In this document: one piece after another, positions 46,333 to 46,338 of the stretch
Layout: the number at the start of each line of letters is the position of its first letter
Numbering within the stretch: the stretch's first letter is position 1
Origin: a virus
Virus record (IMG/VR): IMGVR_UViG_3300044648_000043
Location: 1-46,338 of that record
Length of the DNA stretch: 46,338 nt
Reading direction: 5' to 3' (one strand)
Notes under the pieces: generated by a model
Seen by the model: the letters and a program-made list of their open reading frames with translations, nothing else
What the model was told of the DNA's origin: nothing
The model's database searches: none
Program-made: the position numbers and the translations under genes

Positions 46333-46338
46333 TGAGGA
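46212..46338. repeat. Terminal direct repeat, right copy
   Basis: Identical to 1-127. Portal stop at 46330-46332 lies within it, followed by the first bases of the next intergenic gap. Confidence 0.93.

Overview
The window is a complete temperate siphophage genome, cut open inside the portal gene. Bases 1-127 repeat exactly at 46212-46338, so the non-redundant circle is 46,211 bp. High GC, an HK97-type head, a long tape measure (lambda-like tail), integrase, CI/Cro-type switch and RecT/YqaJ recombination all point to a prophage of a Gram-negative, GC-rich proteobacterium. An XF1762-family gene and an attP core matching a tRNA-Asp 3' half with an ACTCCGCCA end suggest Xanthomonadaceae (Xanthomonas/Stenotrophomonas/Lysobacter). 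That host call is an inference.

Layout. 0.1-9.4 kb: small structural proteins, prohead protease, major capsid, an inserted spike/SGNH-hydrolase module with two exported proteins, head-tail connectors and tail tube. 9.4-18.1 kb: tail assembly chaperone with a -1 frameshift, tape measure, distal tail proteins, tail hub and fibre. 18.1-21.8 kb (minus strand): a lipoprotein, attP (tRNA-Asp fragment with four arm-type repeats), an RHH protein, a Ro60/Rsr (TROVE-vWA) protein, a tandem array of three Y-RNA-like elements, integrase and a DUF4224-like gene. 21.8-28.3 kb (minus): a leftward early operon with YqaJ exonuclease, RecT, a VUT-type queuosine-precursor transporter overlapping a TGT/DpdA-like protein, a Lar-like antirestriction protein and small genes. 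28.3-30.3 kb: two regulators, CI-like repressor, Cro-like protein, shared operators and a secreted protein coupled to cI. 30.3-39.3 kb (plus): replication (O-like initiator, DnaB), NinB, RusA, Nmad5-like, nucleases and a Q-like antiterminator. 39.3-42.4 kb: late promoter and terminator, lysis genes and small exported proteins. 42.5-46.3 kb: HNH gene, TerS, TerL and portal.

Most striking region: between integrase and attP, where phages often carry lysogenic cargo, lies an operon 'promoter - Y1 - Y2 - Y3 - ro60'. Y1 and Y2 are minimal hairpins of 66 and 62 nt. Y3 (123 nt) carries a circularly permuted tRNA mimic: T-arm, acceptor stem capped by GAAA, then D-arm. All three share the same end helix, including a bulged U, a six-base YYUGUU bulge on the 3' strand and compensatory base changes. 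They are spaced by exactly nine bases. This looks like a phage-borne Ro60 ribonucleoprotein with three RNA partners, only one of them a tRNA mimic. A second system of interest is the transporter/DpdA-like pair with an Nmad5-like protein, suggesting salvage-type 7-deazaguanine modification of phage DNA.
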